Positions 36,013-43,729 of a DNA stretch of 45,042 nucleotides are shown in pieces. The DNA comes from Burkholderiales bacterium (GTDB taxonomy: Bacteria; Pseudomonadota; Gammaproteobacteria; Burkholderiales; Burkholderiaceae_C): positions 1 through 45,042 of the forward strand of contig RXJW01000050.1 in assembly GCA_003963005.1 (NCBI GenBank). The letters run 5' to 3'. The notes below the pieces were generated by a model. The model saw only the letters and a list, made by a program, of their open reading frames with translations. It was not told the DNA's origin and searched no databases. Both the position numbers and the translations under genes were made by a program. Each line of letters opens with the position of its first letter. Position 1 is the stretch's first letter.

Positions 36013-37173
36013 TCACGCCTTCTGCAGCGTGAAGCCGCGTGCCGGCACGCCGGGCCACAGCTCGTACTCGACCTCGACCTCTGCCGTGCCGCCCGTGCGC
36101 GGGCTGGACGGCAAGCCCACGCATCGCGCGGCGGCGATGCTGATCTCGCCAACCTTGTTGGCCGGCCCGCGGTCGGCCACGACGCAGTCCACGGAGCGGC
36201 CGCGCCAGGTCACCCGGGCCTTGCAGCCGCGCACGATGCCAGCCGTGCGCTGCACGATCAGCGGCGGCACGACGACGTAGGGCACGGTCTCGGCGTCGAC
36301 GTAGGCGGCAGGATCGTCGATGGCCTTGCCGGGGTGGCGGTACCAGGTCGTGGACGCGATGATGCCGCCGGGGAAGACGCGCGGTTCGTTGTCCGGCCCG
36401 AGCAGCACGACCTCCCGCGCCCAGGGCTGTGCGCAGACGACGCGCCCGTCCGGCTCGATGCGCATGCCGCCGTTGGCCAGCGCCTCGGTGCCGCTGTCGT
36501 CGACCCGGTAGGCCGCGGGGCCGCGTTCCTGGCCGTTGGCGCCGTCGGCGTCGATGTCGGCATCAGCCGTGAAGTGCACACGGCCGTCGCTGTCCTCGTA
36601 GATCGTGCAGCGGAAGCCTTCGCCGTCGATGGTGCCCAGCGTGCGGGTCGTCAGCGGGATGTTGCTGGTGCCCGGGGTGATGGCTTCCAGGCGCTGCCAG
36701 ACGGCCTGCATGCCCTGGCTCGTGATCAGTTCCCGGGCGGCGTCCGACGGGCTGGGCGGGCAGCGGCCCCACTGGAAGTGCGGCAGGTCCGCCATCTTCC
36801 AGTCGCCGCCCCAGGTGCAGCCGTGCTTCTTGAAGATGGCACCCACCTTGTGGAACCAGGCATCGCCCTCCGGTGGCGACCAGAACTTCTGGGCATGCAC
36901 CACGTCCACCGCAAGGCCGAAGCCATGCCAGCTGTGCAGGTTGGTGGGCGCATTCGTGACCGGCTGGTAGGGGGGCTTCACGGTGCGGCCGCGCTGGTAG
37001 TACATCGCGGCCAGCGCCTGCGAGCGGTAGCCTTCGTAGACCATCGCGTTGAGCTGGTTGTGGCTGTCGTTGCACTCGTCGATGGCGGCCTGCACCGCGG
37101 CGCGGAAGGCGGGAGCCAGGCGGCCGAGGTCGCGGTTGACCATCAGCTCGCTGTCGTTGGAACCGGCGCTCAC
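36013..37173 (-). CDS. M15-type peptidase / GH75 chitosanase-like fusion protein
   Basis: 386 residues, no signal peptide. Residues 10-140 look like a LAS-type M15 peptidase: YEGYRSQALAAMYY, then SxHxxGxAxD as SWHGFGLAVD (His83, Asp90) and PHFQWG (His132) as zinc ligands. Residues about 175-386 resemble glycoside hydrolase family 75: FTADADIDADGANG (acidic cluster), PYVVVPP, and VADRGPANKVGEISIAAA. Such a pairing would cut both peptides and glycans of a cell-wall-like polymer, but activity is unproven. Start is GTG 37173 with AGGAG at ideal spacing; GTG overlaps the stop of the membrane-protein gene (GTGA). Export must be signal-independent, or the protein is cytoplasmic. Confidence 0.72.
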   Translation of the reverse strand: MSAGSNDSELMVNRDLGRLAPAFRAAVQAAIDECNDSHNQLNAMVYEGYRSQALAAMYYQRGRTVKPPYQPVTNAPTNLHSWHGFGLAVDVVHAQKFWSPPEGDAWFHKVGAIFKKHGCTWGGDWKMADLPHFQWGRCPPSPSDAARELITSQGMQAVWQRLEAITPGTSNIPLTTRTLGTIDGEGFRCTIYEDSDGRVHFTADADIDADGANGQERGPAAYRVDDSGTEALANGGMRIEPDGRVVCAQPWAREVVLLGPDNEPRVFPGGIIASTTWYRHPGKAIDDPAAYVDAETVPYVVVPPLIVQRTAGIVRGCKARVTWRGRSVDCVVADRGPANKVGEISIAAARCVGLPSSPRTGGTAEVEVEYELWPGVPARGFTLQKA

Positions 37174-38435
37174 AGTGCAATCTCCTGTGGGTTGGTGACG
37201 CCGTCGCGCCAGGTGTGGGGCACGAATGCCGGCAGTGGTGGCGCGGTGCCGGTGGGAGGTGCGGGCGGTGTCGGCACATCGGTGGACACCGCAGGTGGGG
37301 CAGCGACGAGCGTGACGCTCGGTGGGGCGGCGTTCGGGTCGGCCCGGTCCTCGCTGCCCTCCTCGCGGCTCTTCTCGCGCGGCTTCACGGTCGAGCGGAT
37401 CACCATGAACTTGTTGAGCAGGTCGAACCAGAACGGCGCCCCCAGCATGACGGCAAAGGCCGTGACCAGCCAGCCCAGCACCACGCGCAGCACGGAGTAG
37501 TGCGAGGCCTGGCAGTCCTGCGCGACGTCGAGCTGGCACATCTGCATCGGCACGTAGCCGCGCAGCGACGAGGTCGGGGCCGACGCGGCGTGGCCCACTT
37601 CGCGCCAGCCCAGCGGCATTCCGACGTTCTCCAGTTCCTCGCGGGCCCTCTTGGCCGCGGCCAGCCCTGCGGCGGGGCCGCTGGCGGTGGCGGCGGGCGC
37701 CGAGGCCGCCTCCTGCCGTGCCGCGGCCGCGACGACGGTCTCCCGCAGCGTCTTGTCGGCCGTGAGCCGACCCATCACGTAGAGCGCATCCACGTTCAGC
37801 ACGGCCGCCGCGCCGATGCCCAGCACGAACAGCACCGTCTGCGTGCGCCGCTTGTACCAGCCGGAGGCACGGTCCATGCTGCCGTCGAACCAGGTCTGCA
37901 ACTGGGTGGTGAGCTGCTTGAGGTCACCATCGCAGTGGTCGATGGCGGTCAGCAGCGTGCGGCGCAGGAAGGGTGACTGCAGCGCCGCCGCCCGCTCACG
38001 CAATTGGGCGATGGTGATCGGCCCGTGCGGTGCCGCCTCGCTGTCAACGTCCGCCGGACCGCGGGCGACCAGGTCGATCAGCGCGGTGGCGAAATGCCCG
38101 GCGGGGATGTAGGACGGCAGGTTGCGCCTGAGCGACCAGGGCATCTGCTTGGCATGGGACACCCCGGGAATCCAGTTCGTGAGCCAGTTCGGCGCGAGGT
38201 GGGCGGGGTCGTAGCGGCCCTGGTAGAGCGACGACACCATCGGATGCGCGTAGAGGTAGGCGGTGAGCTTGCCGGCTTCGTCGTCCAGCAGCGTGCGCAG
38301 GCCGCGTTCCAGGTCCATCGCACGCCACTTGAAGATGCCTTCGATCCATTCCTTGATGCCCGTGCAGATCAGGGACATCAACAGGAACAGGAAGGCCATG
38401 CCGATGGCAACTTCGAGGGTTTCCGAATTGAACAT
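37170..38435 (-). CDS. Three-helix membrane protein of unknown function
   Basis: 421 residues: TM1 about 8-26 (LEVAIGMAFLFLLMSLICTG), a 170-residue soluble region (KEWIEGIFKWRAMDLERGLR), TM2 about 199-221 (TQTVLFVLGIGAAAVLNVDA), an Ala-rich segment and cysteines (MCQLDVAQDCQ), TM3 about 317-340 (VLGWLVTAFAVMLGAPFWFD), the conserved-looking LLNKFMVIRSTVKP, and a Pro/Thr-rich tail from about 365. I know no assigned function. It is translationally coupled to the M15/GH75 protein (GTGA overlap), so the two probably act together; a holin-like or anchoring role is only a guess. The 165 bases upstream separate it from the divergent hydratase gene. Confidence 0.8.
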   Translation of the reverse strand: MFNSETLEVAIGMAFLFLLMSLICTGIKEWIEGIFKWRAMDLERGLRTLLDDEAGKLTAYLYAHPMVSSLYQGRYDPAHLAPNWLTNWIPGVSHAKQMPWSLRRNLPSYIPAGHFATALIDLVARGPADVDSEAAPHGPITIAQLRERAAALQSPFLRRTLLTAIDHCDGDLKQLTTQLQTWFDGSMDRASGWYKRRTQTVLFVLGIGAAAVLNVDALYVMGRLTADKTLRETVVAAAARQEAASAPAATASGPAAGLAAAKRAREELENVGMPLGWREVGHAASAPTSSLRGYVPMQMCQLDVAQDCQASHYSVLRVVLGWLVTAFAVMLGAPFWFDLLNKFMVIRSTVKPREKSREEGSEDRADPNAAPPSVTLVAAPPAVSTDVPTPPAPPTGTAPPLPAFVPHTWRDGVTNPQEIAL

Positions 38436-38600
38436 GGGGCAGGCTCCGGTCAGGCTGCCGCATTGGGCGGCGTCGGACTGGCGGTCGTCATCCCTTCTTT
38501 TGGTGATGATCTGCTTCAATAGATGCGCAGCGGTGAGCCCTGAGGGCGCTGTACATTGCCGGCCGAACCCACCGTCTGCCGCCCCACGGCACGATGCCCC

Positions 38601-39386
38601 ATGAGCGACGCCCAAGACATCTCTGCCCAATTCACCGCAGCGCGTGCCGCAGGTCGCGCGCTCCCGGCCTATCCCGGCACGCCGCCGTCCACGCTGGCCG
38701 AGGCCTATGCGGTCCAGGCTGCCGCCATCGCGCGATGGCCGGATGCGGTCGCCGGCTGGAAGGTCGCGCGCGTGGCGCCGGCGTTCGCCGCCCAGTTCCC
38801 GGAGGAGCGACTGATCGGCCCGGCCTTCGCTGCCAACATCCACCGCCCCGCGGCCGGCGAAGCGGCGCGATGCCCGGTGTTCGATGGCGGTTTCGCGGCG
38901 GTCGAAGCCGAGATCGTCATCGTCGTGGCCCAGGACGCGCCCGCCGGCAAGTCCGACTGGACCGCCGACACGGTCGCACCCTTCGTGAAGTCCATGCACA
39001 TCGGTGTGGAAGTGGCGAGCAGTCCGCTGGCCACGCTCAACGACATCGGCCCGGGGGCGGTCATCTCCGACTTCGGCAACAACTGGGGCGTGGTGGTCGG
39101 GGCCGAGATCACGGACTGGCGCGCGCGCGAGACGATCAACGTCGAGACCTTCATCGACGGCGTCTCGGTCGGCACCGGCCAGGTGGCCATCCAGCCCGGG
39201 CCCCTGGGCGCGCTGGCCTTCACGCTCAACAAGCGGGCCGCGCAGGGGGCGGTGCTCAAGGCGGGCGACGTGATCTCCACCGGCATGATCACCGGCGTGC
39301 ACGACATCCGTGCCGGCCAGCAGTCGCGGCATGTGTTCGCGGGTTGCGGCGAGGTGCGGGTGCAGGTCACACGCGCCGGCGGCTGA
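38601..39386 (+). CDS. 2-keto-4-pentenoate hydratase / 2-oxo-hepta-3-ene-1,7-dioate hydratase family protein
   Basis: 261 residues of the FAA-hydrolase-superfamily MhpD/HpaH branch, which hydrates or decarboxylates 2-keto acids from aromatic meta-cleavage. Landmarks: AEAYAVQAAAIARW, GWKVAR, LIGPAFAANIH, and the metal-binding set VEAEIVIV, plus GNNWGVVVG and GDVISTGMITGV. No other aromatic-degradation gene is in the window, so the true substrate is uncertain. ATG 38601 gives the usual N-terminus. It is a single plus-strand gene, 126 bases before the cyanate transporter. Confidence 0.85.
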   Translation: MSDAQDISAQFTAARAAGRALPAYPGTPPSTLAEAYAVQAAAIARWPDAVAGWKVARVAPAFAAQFPEERLIGPAFAANIHRPAAGEAARCPVFDGGFAAVEAEIVIVVAQDAPAGKSDWTADTVAPFVKSMHIGVEVASSPLATLNDIGPGAVISDFGNNWGVVVGAEITDWRARETINVETFIDGVSVGTGQVAIQPGPLGALAFTLNKRAAQGAVLKAGDVISTGMITGVHDIRAGQQSRHVFAGCGEVRVQVTRAGG

Positions 39387-39421
39387 TCGCACGCGCGGGG
39401 GCGCTTGGGGGCGTCTTGCCC

Positions 39422-39439
39422 TGTAGTGCCAGCCCTACA
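39422..39439. promoter_or_regulatory. Inverted repeat upstream of cynA
   Basis: TGTAG-TGCCAGCC-CTACA, 5 bp perfect arms 8 bases apart, 74 bases before the cynA start. This could be a regulator half-site pair (for example LysR-type, as CynR is in E. coli), but no regulator gene is adjacent and the arms are short. Confidence 0.3.
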
Positions 39440-39512
39440 AGAACTCGCCGGCTCCCTCGATCCCCAGCCGCCTGCGTCTTTCCTAGAGTCGCTCCAACCC
39501 CAGGAGCCCTCG

Positions 39513-40892
39513 ATGACGCACGACCCGTATGACGCCGACCGGCCGCTGCTGATGCGCTGCAGCTGTGGCCAGCATGCCAGTGCCGCCGACCACGCCGTGG
39601 CCACACTGAAGGCCCGCAGCGAGGAACCCGACGTCGAGGCCGAATCGCGCCAGTTTGTGGAAGCGGCGCTCGTGAAGGCGCTGTTTCCGCAGGACGCCGT
39701 GCGCCGCCGCTTTCTGACGGCCGTGGGCCGCAACACGGCCATGGCCGCCATCTCCAGCGTGCTGCCGGTGGCCAGCCTGCAGGCCATGGCCGCGGAGAGC
39801 GGGCCGCTGGAGAAGAAGGAGCTGAAAATCGGCTTCATCCCCATCACCTGCGCCACGCCGCTGATCATGGCCCACCCGCTGGGCTTCTACAGCAAGCAGG
39901 GCCTGGACGTGCAGGTGGTGAAGACGGCCGGCTGGGCGCTCATCCGCGACAAGATGCTCAACAAGGAGTACGACGCGACGCATTTCCTGAGCCCGATGCC
40001 GGTGGCCATCAGCCTGGGTCTCGGGGCCCCCGCCACGCCGATGCATGTGGCCAGCATCCAGAACACCAACGGCCAGGCCATCACGCTGGCCGTCAAGCAC
40101 AAGGACAAGCGCGACCCGAAGGACTGGAAGGGCTTCAAGTTCGCCGTGCCGTTCGAGTATTCGATGCACAACTTCCTGCTGCGCTACTACGTGGCGGAAG
40201 CCGGGCTCGACCCGGACCGTGACATCCAGATCCGCGTGGTGCCGCCGCCCGAGATGGTGGCCAACCTGCGCGCCGGCAACATCGACGGCTTCCTCGGCCC
40301 CGACCCGTTCAACCAGCGCGCGGTGTTCGAGGAGGTGGGCTTCATCCACCTGCTGACCAAGGAGCTGTGGAACGGCCACCCCTGCTGCGCCTTCGGCACG
40401 AGCGCGGAGTTCATCCAGAAAAATCCCAACACCTTCATCGCGCTGTACCGCGCGGTGCTAAACGCCGCCGCCATGGCCCGCGAGGCGCGCAACCGCGAAC
40501 TGATCGCCAAGGTCATCTCGCCGCAGGCCTACCTGAACCAGCCCGAGACGGTGGTGGCGCAGGTGCTGACCGGCAAGTTCGCCGATGGCCTCGGCAACGT
40601 CAAGGTCGTGCCCGACCGCGCCGACTTCGACCCCATGCCCTGGCAAAGCATGGCGGTGTGGATGCTCACGCAGATGAAGCGCTGGGGCTACCTGAAGGGC
40701 GAGGTCGACTACAAGGCCGTGGCCGAAAAGGTCTTCCTGCTGACCGACGCCAGGAAGCAGATGAAGGCGCTCGACCAGGCGCTGCCAGAAGACAAGGCGG
40801 GCGGCTATCCGAAGTTCAAGGTCATGGGCAAGGAGTTCGACCCCGCCAAGCCCCAGGCCTACATCGACAGCTTCGCCATCAAGCGCAGCTGA
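39513..40892 (+). CDS. cynA: Cyanate/nitrate-type ABC transporter substrate-binding protein
   Basis: 459-residue CmpA/NrtA-family binding protein. An unusual N-terminal segment of about 62 residues containing RCSCGQH precedes a Tat-like signal (RRRFLTAVGR, Arg64-66, then a moderately hydrophobic stretch ending LQAMAA near 93). The binding domain follows (LKIGFIPITCATPLIMAHPL, GFYSKQGLDVQVVKTAGWAL, NGHPCCAFGTS). Cyanate as substrate is inferred from the downstream permease, ATPase and cyanase. ATG 39513 has CAGGAG upstream. A long palindromic repeat separates it from the permease gene. Confidence 0.85.
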   Translation: MTHDPYDADRPLLMRCSCGQHASAADHAVATLKARSEEPDVEAESRQFVEAALVKALFPQDAVRRRFLTAVGRNTAMAAISSVLPVASLQAMAAESGPLEKKELKIGFIPITCATPLIMAHPLGFYSKQGLDVQVVKTAGWALIRDKMLNKEYDATHFLSPMPVAISLGLGAPATPMHVASIQNTNGQAITLAVKHKDKRDPKDWKGFKFAVPFEYSMHNFLLRYYVAEAGLDPDRDIQIRVVPPPEMVANLRAGNIDGFLGPDPFNQRAVFEEVGFIHLLTKELWNGHPCCAFGTSAEFIQKNPNTFIALYRAVLNAAAMAREARNRELIAKVISPQAYLNQPETVVAQVLTGKFADGLGNVKVVPDRADFDPMPWQSMAVWMLTQMKRWGYLKGEVDYKAVAEKVFLLTDARKQMKALDQALPEDKAGGYPKFKVMGKEFDPAKPQAYIDSFAIKRS

Positions 40893-40913
40893 ACCTTGTC
40901 GGCACGGGCCCGG

Positions 40914-41007
40914 GAACACAGCCACAGAGACACAGAGGCACAGAGGCGCTCGTACGAGTGCCACCGGCCCGGTCTCTCTGAGTCTCTGTGCCTCTGTGGC
41001 TGTGTTC
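40914..41007. repeat. Long palindromic CACAGAGG-type repeat element
   Basis: The outer 16 bases GAACACAGCCACAGAG recur as an exact inverted copy at the other end, and the next 16 or so bases (repeats of CACAGAG) pair imperfectly. The centre contains a further perfect palindrome, CTCGTACGAG. The arms are made of tandem 7-9 base units (CACAGAGAC, CACAGAGGCA). The whole 94 bases lie between cynA and cynB and could fold into one long hairpin. The composition is unlike neighbouring coding DNA. It looks like a dispersed intergenic repeat; copy number cannot be seen here. Confidence 0.85.
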
Positions 41008-41041
41008 ATCAGACTCACGACAGGCCGAACGCCTCCATGAC

Positions 41042-41914
41042 ATGCACGCTTCCTTGAATCTCCGCGCCGGGCTGCTCTCGCTGCTGCTGCTCGGCTGCCT
41101 GCTCGGGCTGTGGCAGCTTGCCACGCAGGGCACGAGCACGATGGCAACCCCCGCGGCCGCGATGACGCCCGAGCAGATCGAGTACGCCAAGCTGATGGGC
41201 AAGCCCATCGACGCGACACCCGCCACCACCAAGAGCGGCTTCCCTACGCCGGCGCAGATGGGCGCGACCATCGCCCGCCAGCTGGCCGACCCGTTCTACG
41301 ACCGCGGCCCCAACGACAAGGGCCTGGGCCTGCAGCTCGCCTACTCGCTCGGCCGCGTGGGCCTTGGTTATCTGCTCGCCGCTCTGGTGGCGATTCCGCT
41401 GGGCTTCGTCATCGGCATGAGCCCGCTGATCTACCGCGCGCTGGACCCGTTCATCCAGGTCCTGAAGCCCATCTCGCCGCTGGCCTGGATGCCGCTGGCG
41501 CTCTACACGATCAAGGATTCGGCCGCGAGCGGCATCTTCGTGATCTTCATGTGCAGCCTGTGGCCGATGCTCATCAACACGGCCTTCGGCGTGGCGGGTG
41601 TGCGGCGCGAGTGGCTGAACGTGGCGCGCACGCTGGAGGTGGGGCCGCTGCGCCGCGCCTTCGAGGTCATCCTGCCCGCCGCGGCGCCCACCATCCTGAC
41701 GGGCATGCGCATCAGCATGGGCATCGCCTGGCTCGTCATCGTGGCGGCCGAGATGCTGGTGGGCGGCACGGGCATCGGCTACTTCGTGTGGAACGAGTGG
41801 AACAACCTGAGCCTGCCCAATGTGCTGATGGCCATCCTCGTGATCGGCGTGGTGGGCATGTTGCTCGACCTGGCGTTCGCGCGCTGCCAGAAGTGGGTGA
41901 CCTATGCCGACTGA
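41042..41914 (+). CDS. cynB: Cyanate ABC transporter permease
   Basis: 290-residue inner-membrane permease of the NrtB/SsuC/TauC group with about six helices. The EAA-type cytoplasmic loop reads EWLNVARTLEVGPLRRAFEV followed by ILPAAAPTILTGMR, and GIAWLVIVAAEMLVGGTGIG is typical. A loop of about 50 residues after the first helix (PEQIEYAKLMGKPIDATPAT) is as in nitrate/cyanate permeases. ATG 41042 was chosen because the first helix begins within ten residues. It overlaps the ATPase gene by 11 bases. Confidence 0.88.
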   Translation: MHASLNLRAGLLSLLLLGCLLGLWQLATQGTSTMATPAAAMTPEQIEYAKLMGKPIDATPATTKSGFPTPAQMGATIARQLADPFYDRGPNDKGLGLQLAYSLGRVGLGYLLAALVAIPLGFVIGMSPLIYRALDPFIQVLKPISPLAWMPLALYTIKDSAASGIFVIFMCSLWPMLINTAFGVAGVRREWLNVARTLEVGPLRRAFEVILPAAAPTILTGMRISMGIAWLVIVAAEMLVGGTGIGYFVWNEWNNLSLPNVLMAILVIGVVGMLLDLAFARCQKWVTYAD

Positions 41915-42785
41915 ACTCGTGCAGGTGCAGGCCTTGGCCAAGCGCTACGGCGACGCGACAGTCTTCGACGGCGTCAACTTCACGCTCAGCGAGGGTGAGT
42001 TCGTCTGCATCATCGGCCACAGCGGCTGCGGCAAGACGACCATCCTCAACGTGCTCGCCGGTCTGGAGCAGGCCAGCGACGGCCATGTGTTCATGGCCAA
42101 GCGCGAAGTCGCCGGCCCGGGGCTGGAGCGTGGTGTGGTGTTCCAGGGCCACGCGCTGATGCCCTGGCTCACGGTGCGCCAGAACATCGCGTTCGCAGTG
42201 CGCAGCAAGTGGCCGGACTGGACCCGCGCCCAGGTCGATGCGCAGGTGGTGAAGTACGTCGAGCTGGTGGGCCTGGCCGCGCACCTCGACAAGAAACCGA
42301 GCCAGCTCTCGGGCGGCATGAAGCAGCGCGTGGGCATCGCACGCGCCTTTGCCATCGAGCCGCGCATGCTGCTGCTGGACGAGCCCTTCGGTGCGCTCGA
42401 TGCGCTGACGCGCGGCACCATCCAGGACGAGCTGCTGAAGATCTGCGCGGCCACGAAGCAGACGGTCTTCATGATCACGCACGACGTCGACGAGGCCATC
42501 CTGCTGGCCGACCGCATCCTGCTGATGGCCAACGGCCCGCAGGCGCGCATCGCCGAGATCGTCGTCAACACGATGCCCCGGGACCGGCAGCGCGCCACGC
42601 TGCACCACGACCCGCAGTACTACCCGATCCGCAACCACCTGGTGGACTTCCTCGTCGAGCGCAGTGCGACCTTGTCCCACGGCCGCGCGCCAGAGCATCC
42701 ACCGGAAGTCCGCCCCGGCCAGCCGCAGCCGGCCGAAGTGATTCCTTTCGACACCCACCCCGCCATCCACAGGAGCACCGCATGA
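41904..42785 (+). CDS. cynD: Cyanate ABC transporter ATP-binding protein
   Basis: 293-residue ABC ATPase. Walker A GHSGCGKTT, Q-loop VVFQGHALMPW, signature LSGGMKQR, Walker B MLLLDEPFGALDA and the H-loop MITHDVDEA are all intact. The NrtD/SsuB-like type agrees with the permease. A 40-residue tail (after DFLVERSATL) is rich in Pro and His and has no known domain. Its ATG lies inside the permease end and its stop overlaps the cyanase ATG by 4 bases, so the cluster is translationally chained. Confidence 0.9.
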   Translation: MPTELVQVQALAKRYGDATVFDGVNFTLSEGEFVCIIGHSGCGKTTILNVLAGLEQASDGHVFMAKREVAGPGLERGVVFQGHALMPWLTVRQNIAFAVRSKWPDWTRAQVDAQVVKYVELVGLAAHLDKKPSQLSGGMKQRVGIARAFAIEPRMLLLDEPFGALDALTRGTIQDELLKICAATKQTVFMITHDVDEAILLADRILLMANGPQARIAEIVVNTMPRDRQRATLHHDPQYYPIRNHLVDFLVERSATLSHGRAPEHPPEVRPGQPQPAEVIPFDTHPAIHRSTA

Positions 42786-43225
42786 GCCGCCTCGACGTCA
42801 CCGAAAAGATCATCGCCACCAAGGTGGCCAAGGGCCTGAAGTGGGCCGACGTGGCCGCGGAAATCGGCCTTTCCAAGGAATGGGTCACCGCCGGCTGCCT
42901 GGGCCAGATGACCTTCAACGACGAGCAGGCCGGCAAGCTGGCCAAACTCTTCGACCTGACGGAGGCCGAGACGCAGTGGCTCAAGGTCGTGCCCTACAAG
43001 GGCAGCCTGCCGACCTCGGTGCCGACCGACCCGCTGATCTACCGCTTTTACGAGCTGGTCAGCGTCTACGGCACGACCTTCAAGGAGCTGATCCATGAAG
43101 AGTTCGGCGACGGCATCATGAGCGCGATCGACTTCAAGATGGACCTGCAGCGCGAGGCCAACCCGGCCGGGGACCGCGTCAGCATCGTCATGAGCGGCAA
43201 GTTCCTCCCTTACAAGACGTACTGA
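42782..43225 (+). CDS. cynS: Cyanase (cyanate hydratase)
   Basis: 147-residue enzyme that turns cyanate plus bicarbonate into carbamate, which decomposes to ammonia and carbon dioxide. N-terminal helical domain (about 1-75), then the dimer-interlaced catalytic domain. Catalytic residues correspond one-to-one to E. coli Arg96, Glu99 and Ser122: Arg88 and Glu91 in YRFYELVS, Ser114 in GIMSAIDF. Family end GKFLPYKTY is intact. Together with the transporter it makes a complete cyanate uptake and detoxification/nitrogen-supply unit. The stop shares one base with the next ATG. Confidence 0.97.
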   Translation: MSRLDVTEKIIATKVAKGLKWADVAAEIGLSKEWVTAGCLGQMTFNDEQAGKLAKLFDLTEAETQWLKVVPYKGSLPTSVPTDPLIYRFYELVSVYGTTFKELIHEEFGDGIMSAIDFKMDLQREANPAGDRVSIVMSGKFLPYKTY

Positions 43226-43686
43226 TGCGCCCACCCCTGCCTCCCTTCACCCACGACTCGGCGGTGCTGAAGGTGCGCCTGGCTGAAGACGCCTGGAACA
43301 GCCGCGACCCCGATCGCGTCGTGGGCGTCTACACGGACGACACCGTCTGGCGCAACCGGGCGGAGTTCCCGGTGGGGCGCGAGCAGGTGCGGGCCTTCCT
43401 CGCACGCAAGTGGGTGCGGGAGCTGGACTACCGGTTGATCAAGGAGCTCTGGGCCTTCGGTGACCACCGGATCGCCGTGCGCTTCGCGTACGAATGGCAC
43501 GACGATTCCGGGCAGTGGTTTCGCAGCTATGGCAACGAGAACTGGGAGTTCACGGCCGAGGGCCTGATGCAGCGGCGGTTCGCGAGCATCAATGACCTGC
43601 CCATCGCGCCCGCGGCCCGGTTGTTCTTCTGGCCGCTGGGCCGGCGGCCGGACGAGCATCCATCCTTGAGCGAACTCGGCCTCTGA
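43225..43686 (+). CDS. DUF1348 / NTF2-like protein
   Basis: 153 residues of the nuclear-transport-factor-2-like DUF1348 family: [71 protein letters not shown]. It forms a cone-shaped cavity in relatives, but no reaction is established. The ATG shares its A with the last base of the cynS stop (TGATG), so it is co-translated with the cyanate genes and may have a role there. No signal peptide. Confidence 0.85.
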   Translation: MRPPLPPFTHDSAVLKVRLAEDAWNSRDPDRVVGVYTDDTVWRNRAEFPVGREQVRAFLARKWVRELDYRLIKELWAFGDHRIAVRFAYEWHDDSGQWFRSYGNENWEFTAEGLMQRRFASINDLPIAPAARLFFWPLGRRPDEHPSLSELGL

Positions 43687-43729
43687 TCGGCACGCTACCC
43701 TTGACGGCACCGCAACGACGGCTGCCGCC

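Noticed and set aside
37170..39392. Membrane protein starting far upstream at 39392
   Set aside because: The extension is antisense to the hydratase gene; ATG 38435 directly precedes the first membrane helix.
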